A stretch of 64,000 nucleotides of DNA. Source: Botryotinia globosa. Lineage: Eukaryota > Ascomycota > Leotiomycetes > Helotiales > Sclerotiniaceae. The stretch is taken from NCBI GenBank assembly GCA_014898425.1, contig RCSZ01000005.1, forward strand, positions 806,001-870,000, read 5' to 3'. The translations under genes were made by a program, and so were the position numbers. The notes beneath the pieces were generated by a model. The model was not told the origin of the DNA, did no database searches, and saw only the letters and a list, made by a program, of their open reading frames with translations. Positions 59,346-64,000 of the stretch are shown here, in pieces (the first letter of the stretch is position 1; each line of letters opens with the position of its first letter).

Positions 59346-62039
59346 TCATAAAGGCGGCAAGCCTTCCCTACAAATCGGACATTGCAGACGATACTTCATC
59401 CAGCCCACCAAACACTGGGTATGGAAAACATGTCTACAAGGCGTCACCATGTAACTCCTTCTATCCCATGCCCCCAACACACCCTTTGCACCCTCTTCTT
59501 CTCCTATCCCCACAACCGGAACCTCCAGAATCTGCATACATATCGCGCAATCCACTGTTCTAATACCCGCTTTACTATTATCCCTCTCATCCACACTCAT
59601 ATCTGTTTCCTCAAATACTGGAGTCGTAGGAGAACCCAATGGCACTTTTACGAGACCAATTGGTAGACCTCCAGACTCAACATTATCTTCTCGCAGTATC
59701 GGATGATAGTCCCAGCCCTCCTTGTACCATCCGAACCGTTTCGGAATTGCCCATCTGGGACCAAGAACCTCTTGACTGTACAGTACCACAAGCTGGCACC
59801 AGACCCATCCTGTTAGAATCATCATTGCCGTCCAGCTACTCTCACTAAAGAGAAAATTATCCTCATAGAGGAAAAAATAAGCAAAAGGAGATAACCTTAG
59901 CAAACTTTGTGCTATGACGAAACGCCAAAGAAGCGCTTTACGACAATTACGTGTGATGTTGCGTCTTATCTGGGGAACCCAGAGAGACATGTAAGTGAAG
60001 GAGCAAAGGTAGACATATCCTGTGCGGATGGGGACAGGCCAGGTGGTGGACATGATGGAAAGGAGAAGTATCAAGGTTAGGAGGAGAATGAACTGGCCGT
60101 AGTAGGGAGTTATGTCGGAAGTTACTCTCGATTGTTGAACGATAGCTGGAGTTCCCGTTGCACGAGGTACTGCAAATGTCGCGTTGACATTTTCAGCTAT
60201 TTCTGCATCAACGTCTTGATCAGAGGGGACTATGATGGGAACATTTTGAGATATGTTTCGATCTGGAGCCTGGGTTGAAGAGGCGATAGGCAAGGGTAAG
60301 GTATCCACACCCGCTGCGGTGATAACCGGTGCTGATCGCACAGCTGCAGGTGGATTTCTAGCTTGCAATTCTGCCAAAGCAGCGGCTTGTGCTCTTTCTT
60401 GCTCCAATCGTTCAGGTTCTTGAACTCCATAAATATTTACGAGGAAGCGAACTCCAAGTGCTACAGACATCAAGCCGGCAAATGATGTCAACAACGCAGA
60501 TGGAAATATACTAGATAATGTAGCGCTCGCTAGTGACATTGTAAAGAACAACAATCCATCTGCTAAAAGCATCATAGCAATAGTGTGGATGCTAACACGA
60601 CCCACAGTCGATGGCGTAGAAGCCTCTTTACACTGATCCTTCAGAATCAATGCCTGTCCGAGAGCTACTGCAGCAAATACCAATAACCAAGAACGAATGG
60701 TTTCTAACCAAACCTCTTGCTTCAAACCAACAAGGTGTTCTCCATCCACGGGAGCGAACTCTGGCGGACCTTTCGATTCGAGCATAAATCCACAATCAGG
60801 GGAGAAGATTATTGTAGATAGTTGTAGTTTCGGCGCCTGGGAAATAGGAGCACCATTTGGGAATCGAAGTTCGTTTTCCAGTTCTTGGACAAAATTGTGT
60901 GCTTTAGGTGATCTATCATTATATTCGAGGCCATTAAACTTCAAAGGTAATACTTGAGCAAATAAGATGTATTCGCAATGAGGTGTTGGCAACCCATCGA
61001 TTTGGCCCGAATTTGGTTCAAGAAGACTTTTCGGATTTTCCTTCGCAGATTCCTCAAGCTTTTGTAGTCTGCGATAACAAATCTTCTTCATAATTTCCGC
61101 ACTGCTTGTGAAATGGTCCTCATCGGTGGCAAAATGTGGAAGACCAAAAGCTCCTGCGAACTTATCACTGGTAGTTGTTAGAAGGACTCCCCCTTCATTT
61201 GGCCAATGTACACCATGCATCCTCATTTCATGTCCATCTCCACTACTACTCTCATCTTGAACTGTCAATGTGGCCGCAATCTCCCTTACAAGTATATCTG
61301 TACTCGGATTTGCGCCAATTCCAAGATCGACTCTCTCAATCCCATCAGATATGTCTCTGTTCTCAATACTTGCTTCCTTATTCGGAGTTCCTTCAATCTT
61401 CGCTGAACTTTCGCCTTCAGCAACACGTTCCTTAGTCACCTGCACAATCATCTCCTCTACCGCAGCCTCATCCAACCTCAACATAACTTTTCCCTCCCTC
61501 CCCGTCACATTCCTTGCCCACAGCTCCTCATCTGTAAGGGCCCAAGCGACCCCCGGCGCAATAACGCTTAGATTCAATCCGCTTCTTCTCTCCTTCCCAC
61601 CTACCAACCCACTCATGTACCTGGCCCAATTTCCCCTCACCACTCCCGTCACATTGGTATAAATCCTGCCCTCCAATCCCCAGCCGCCATCCCTATTAGA
61701 ATTCGATCCGTCCTGCGCCCCTCTCGCCCCTCTCGCCCATTTCCTCAATTTATCACTCTTCTCCTTAAACGCACTTAATCTCTCCCATTTATATCCATCT
61801 TCTGCCTTAAACCCGGTCAAGTTCAGATAGCTTGAATCGTCCGATTTGCCCGGTGCGAAATCCCCATAACTTGTTGTATTCAACACCCCAAAAACGTGTC
61901 TATTATGTGCCAATTGCTCCTCTGCAGTATTTTGCGAACCTCCGAGGTTGGATGGGAGTCCGGTGTCATTGGACGCAATCCACCATAGAACCATGATGAC
62001 GAAGAATATAAGAGAGACATCGCCGCGTTGGGGTGGCAT
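59346..62039 (-). CDS. TUL1: RING-type transmembrane E3 ubiquitin ligase TUL1/DSC1 (DscA), 897 aa
   Basis: One long exon; the ATG at 62039 begins MPPQRGDVSLIFFVIMVLWW, a membrane or signal segment. A large lumenal region with several NxS/T sites follows (TGFKAEDGYKWERLSAFKEK, VMLRLDEAAVEEMIVQV). Then comes a cluster of membrane segments from about residue 445 to 800, for example SWLLVFAAVALGQALIL, ILLLTLILLLSIMSTTW and MMILTGWVWCQLVVLYS. The C-terminus is a RING-H2 domain: CAIC, then CRHVFHTQC, WMKYRLQCPIC. This order is that of Tul1/Dsc1. In fission yeast and Aspergillus the Dsc complex ubiquitinates SREBP and other Golgi or endosomal membrane proteins. RING ligands are all present, so it should be active. 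Confidence 0.93.
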   Translation of the reverse strand: MPPQRGDVSLIFFVIMVLWWIASNDTGLPSNLGGSQNTAEEQLAHNRHVFGVLNTTSYGDFAPGKSDDSSYLNLTGFKAEDGYKWERLSAFKEKSDKLRKWARGARGAQDGSNSNRDGGWGLEGRIYTNVTGVVRGNWARYMSGLVGGKERRSGLNLSVIAPGVAWALTDEELWARNVTGREGKVMLRLDEAAVEEMIVQVTKERVAEGESSAKIEGTPNKEASIENRDISDGIERVDLGIGANPSTDILVREIAATLTVQDESSSGDGHEMRMHGVHWPNEGGVLLTTTSDKFAGAFGLPHFATDEDHFTSSAEIMKKICYRRLQKLEESAKENPKSLLEPNSGQIDGLPTPHCEYILFAQVLPLKFNGLEYNDRSPKAHNFVQELENELRFPNGAPISQAPKLQLSTIIFSPDCGFMLESKGPPEFAPVDGEHLVGLKQEVWLETIRSWLLVFAAVALGQALILKDQCKEASTPSTVGRVSIHTIAMMLLADGLLFFTMSLASATLSSIFPSALLTSFAGLMSVALGVRFLVNIYGVQEPERLEQERAQAAALAELQARNPPAAVRSAPVITAAGVDTLPLPIASSTQAPDRNISQNVPIIVPSDQDVDAEIAENVNATFAVPRATGTPAIVQQSRVTSDITPYYGQFILLLTLILLLSIMSTTWPVPIRTGYVYLCSFTYMSLWVPQIRRNITRNCRKALLWRFVIAQSLLRLSPFAYFFLYEDNFLFSESSWTAMMILTGWVWCQLVVLYSQEVLGPRWAIPKRFGWYKEGWDYHPILREDNVESGGLPIGLVKVPLGSPTTPVFEETDMSVDERDNSKAGIRTVDCAICMQILEVPVVGIGEEEGAKGVLGAWDRRSYMVTPCRHVFHTQCLVGWMKYRLQCPICREGLPPL

Positions 62040-62419
62040 ATTTGCGGACTGTTTATCCTTTTGTTCTTATTACTGTATGGGAGTATTCCATATTCTATTC
62101 ATCCATGAGAAAGATGAAAAGACATATTGCATCTGCAAAGTTCGAGAAATGCTTAGATTTGGTGAATATGATATCTTGTACCATCAATCATTATAGTGAG
62201 GCATCATCGGGCACACCCTCCTCTTAAATACCGATCCTGGTGATCCTCACTGACCACTCTTACACACTGAAACCTTTGTATGTATTCATGCACCTTACTA
62301 ACAATTGTAATTTCTTTTCCTCGCCCAAAACAAAACATTACACTGTCTCTACCTCAAATTCTGGATCATAGTAAAGTCGCTCTATCTATCTACAAAATCA
62401 TACCAACTGTTCCACAATC
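62040..62419. other. Shared promoter of TUL1 and the HSBP1-like gene
   Basis: About 380 bp between two divergent starts. No further gene is seen. Confidence 0.6.
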
Positions 62420-62868
62420 ATGGCAACAAACGATATTAAATCCCCAAACCCAAATCGCATGTCCACCATCTCCACCACATCTGTCAGTAAACACCACTAT
62501 TCTATCCGTTGCACCGCCCTAACCTCAAGCTTCCGTACTCGTAACTAACTATCAAACCTACTCGAAGGCAGCAACCGATGCCTCAGCCACCGCTGAGCTT
62601 TCTCTCGTTGTAGATGAACTTCTAAATTCTCTCTCGAATAAATTCGCTGGCGTCTCGAGCGAGATTTTCGCAAAGAGTGTGTATCTCCTTTCTTTTCCAG
62701 CGCAGCACTCTTCTTCTTTCAAATGCTTTTGGATTATGATGGAGTACAACGACTAATTATATGTGAATAGTGGACGAGATGTCGCGCCGTCTAGACAATC
62801 TCGAGGCTACACTGCAAAGTAATATGGATCCAAAGGGAGATGGCCGAGGCAGCCCTACGAAGATATAA
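62420..62868 (+). CDS. HSBP1-like small coiled-coil protein, 89 aa (alternative 103 aa)
   Basis: Too short for a large open frame, but the exons are clear. Exon 1 is 62420-62486, exon 2 is 62572-62676 and exon 3 is 62771-62868; they join in frame to give 89 aa. The core DELLNSLSNKFAGVSSEIFA followed by KMDEMSRRLDNLEATLQSNM is the heptad-repeat signature of heat-shock-factor-binding protein 1. In animals HSBP1 is a hexameric coiled coil that binds trimeric HSF1; it is also linked to WASH complex assembly. An alternative acceptor at 62529 (intron of only 43 nt) would also keep frame and give 103 aa. The 85-nt intron has a better CTAAC branch site. Confidence 0.8.
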
Positions 62869-63176
62869 TCTGCAGGGTACAATTACATTGTCACATTCTT
62901 GATTGAAATTTGGAGCCGATAGATGAGGGCTATATAGATTGCAGTGTTGTCAAACGTGGGTGGATTTGCATACGGAAGTTTGATTATAATTGTACAAACG
63001 GGCGTTGAAAAGGGAGGGCATGGACGAGATACCAAGGTAGTTATTCAAAGTACATGATTCATAAAGTGTTCATTCGCATACAGTTATCTACGTCTCCCGA
63101 GAATAATCCAGAACAAACTTTTAGTGTTGAGACTAACTCGTTTACCCCCTTTTACATTGAACAACTTATAGACTTT
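62869..63176. other. Gap between convergent genes
   Basis: About 310 bp, presumably the 3' UTRs of the HSBP1-like and disulfide-isomerase genes. Confidence 0.55.
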
Positions 63177-64000
63177 CTACAATTCAGACTTTCCGGTTGC
63201 CTTCTCGATGAATCTTCTCAAGATGTTGGTCTTGGTTGTAAACTCATCTAACTTCTCTGGTGCCAAACCCCCCTTCTTGATGATACCATCCAATCTAGCA
63301 AGCTCCTTTGCGGCGTAGTTGTCACTCTTGCTCAACTTGTCGAAAACCTTGACGTAGTACTCGGCGTACTTGGATTGAGCGCCCTCCTTGTATTCTTGGG
63401 CAGCCTTGGTAGCTTCTGCGGCGATTTCAGCAATGCTTGAGCCACCAGTGAATTTGGTGACCAGAGCATCCAAAGCCTCGATAGTACCAGCAGTGGCATC
63501 AAGTCCACCACCAACAGCACGGTGTGTACCAGCCTTGCTGTTCATGAATTCGACGATATCCTTCTCTGAACGTCCACCAGAGTATGCTTCGGCTTCAGTG
63601 CTTCCCTTGGGGAAGAATTTAATTGTGGGGTAAGAAGTAACGCCTTGGTCCTTGGCTGTTGCTTTGGAGTTTTCTGCTTCGGCATCGACCTTGGCAATAA
63701 CAACATTGGGTTCATTGGCGAAATCTGAAGCAACCTTCTCCCAAACTGGTGCCAAAGTCTTGCAGTCTGAAACAAAAAAAAGTTAGCAAGTCATTGTAAT
63801 TGTCAACGCAGATACCGGATAGACTTACGGCCACACCATGGTGCAGTGAAAGCAACAATGACATCCTTATCAGTGCCAATTTGCTCCTTGAAGGTCTTAT
63901 CGTTCAACATCTCGACGGCACTTGGGGCAGCCTTAGCCTTCTTTGGCTTAACACCAGTCTTCTGTGTGATGAACTCTGTCAAGCTATCGATATCTCTACC
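63177..64000 (-). CDS. tigA: ER protein disulfide isomerase, TigA/ERp38-type, C-terminal part (5' end outside window)
   Basis: Only the 3' part is present: an exon from beyond 64000 to 63829 and the last exon 63766-63177, joined over a 62-nt intron that splits the active site APWCGHCK. This is the second thioredoxin domain, with VIVAFTAPWCG and the YPTIKFFP cis-proline strand. A Gly-rich link (HRAVGGGLDATAGT) leads to an all-helical ERp29C-type D domain (AEYYVKVFDKLSKSDNYAAK). Two thioredoxin domains plus a D domain is the TigA/ERp38/PDI-D layout; the first domain must lie outside the window. It oxidises or isomerises disulfides of secretory proteins in the ER. The chain ends KSEL, a variant of the KDEL/HDEL retrieval tetrapeptide. 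Confidence 0.92.

Noticed and set aside
1..64000. CRISPR arrays, bacterial operons, riboswitches, rRNA genes
   Set aside because: Nothing of this kind was seen; spliceosomal introns and gene families show a eukaryotic nuclear origin.

Overview
The window is nuclear DNA of a filamentous ascomycete. The support is short GT-AG introns (about 50-150 nt, typical donors GTAAGT or GTATGT), an intron-containing nuclear tRNA, fungal protein families (Pex11, Mpv17/PMP22, EFL1/Ria1, Tul1/DscA, TigA/ERp38, AstC-type and TRI5-type terpene synthases), AT-rich stretches with RIP-like transition decay, and gene-poor DNA full of simple repeats and TACCTAGGTA palindromes. A Leotiomycete of the Sclerotiniaceae kind is my guess from the overall look. 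It is inference and was not tested by a search.

Layout. 0-6.7 kb: a CofD/YvcK-like gene (+) convergent with a divergent protein-kinase-like gene (-). 6.7-26.3 kb is the accessory part. It starts with tRNA-Thr(AGU), then about 3.3 kb of extremely AT-rich, RIP-like DNA holding at least three inverted-repeat elements, then a decayed copy of the tRNA 3' end. Next is a 799-aa gene of unknown function (-), and divergent from it across a 2 kb gap with a hAT-like MITE, a 2,984-aa homologue of the bacterial Tc insecticidal-toxin A subunit (+, three exons). A 405-bp TA-flanked MITE closes this block, and a degraded relative of it lies inside the AT-rich tract.

27-46 kb is gene-sparse: a 463-aa orphan, a Pex11-family gene, a 407-aa orphan, an Mpv17/PMP22-family gene, a 494-aa orphan and a tandem-PH-domain gene. 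They are separated by long non-coding stretches rich in micro- and minisatellites, including a 20-copy hexamer and an 18-copy heptamer. 46.7-51.5 kb is non-coding: two diverged copies of one sequence, the second carrying a 1.19-kb mariner/pogo-type non-autonomous element. The first copy supplies the empty TA target site.

51.5-64 kb is dense: EFL1/RIA1 (+), then two terpene synthase genes in tandem on the minus strand (a HAD/DxDTTS class II cyclase of the drimanyl-diphosphate synthase type and a TRI5-type class I synthase), the Golgi/endosomal RING E3 ligase TUL1/DSC1 (-), a small HSBP1-like coiled-coil gene (+), and the 3' part of an ER disulfide-isomerase gene of the TigA/ERp38 type (-) that runs off the right edge.

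Functionally, the likely working sets are the Tc-A-like gene with its divergent partner (possible shared regulation; no TcB/TcC partner is in the window) and the two-gene terpene pair set between housekeeping genes. Gene models were built by hand: reading frame was carried across every intron and all multi-exon models close without internal stops. Functions come from motif recognition, not from database searches.
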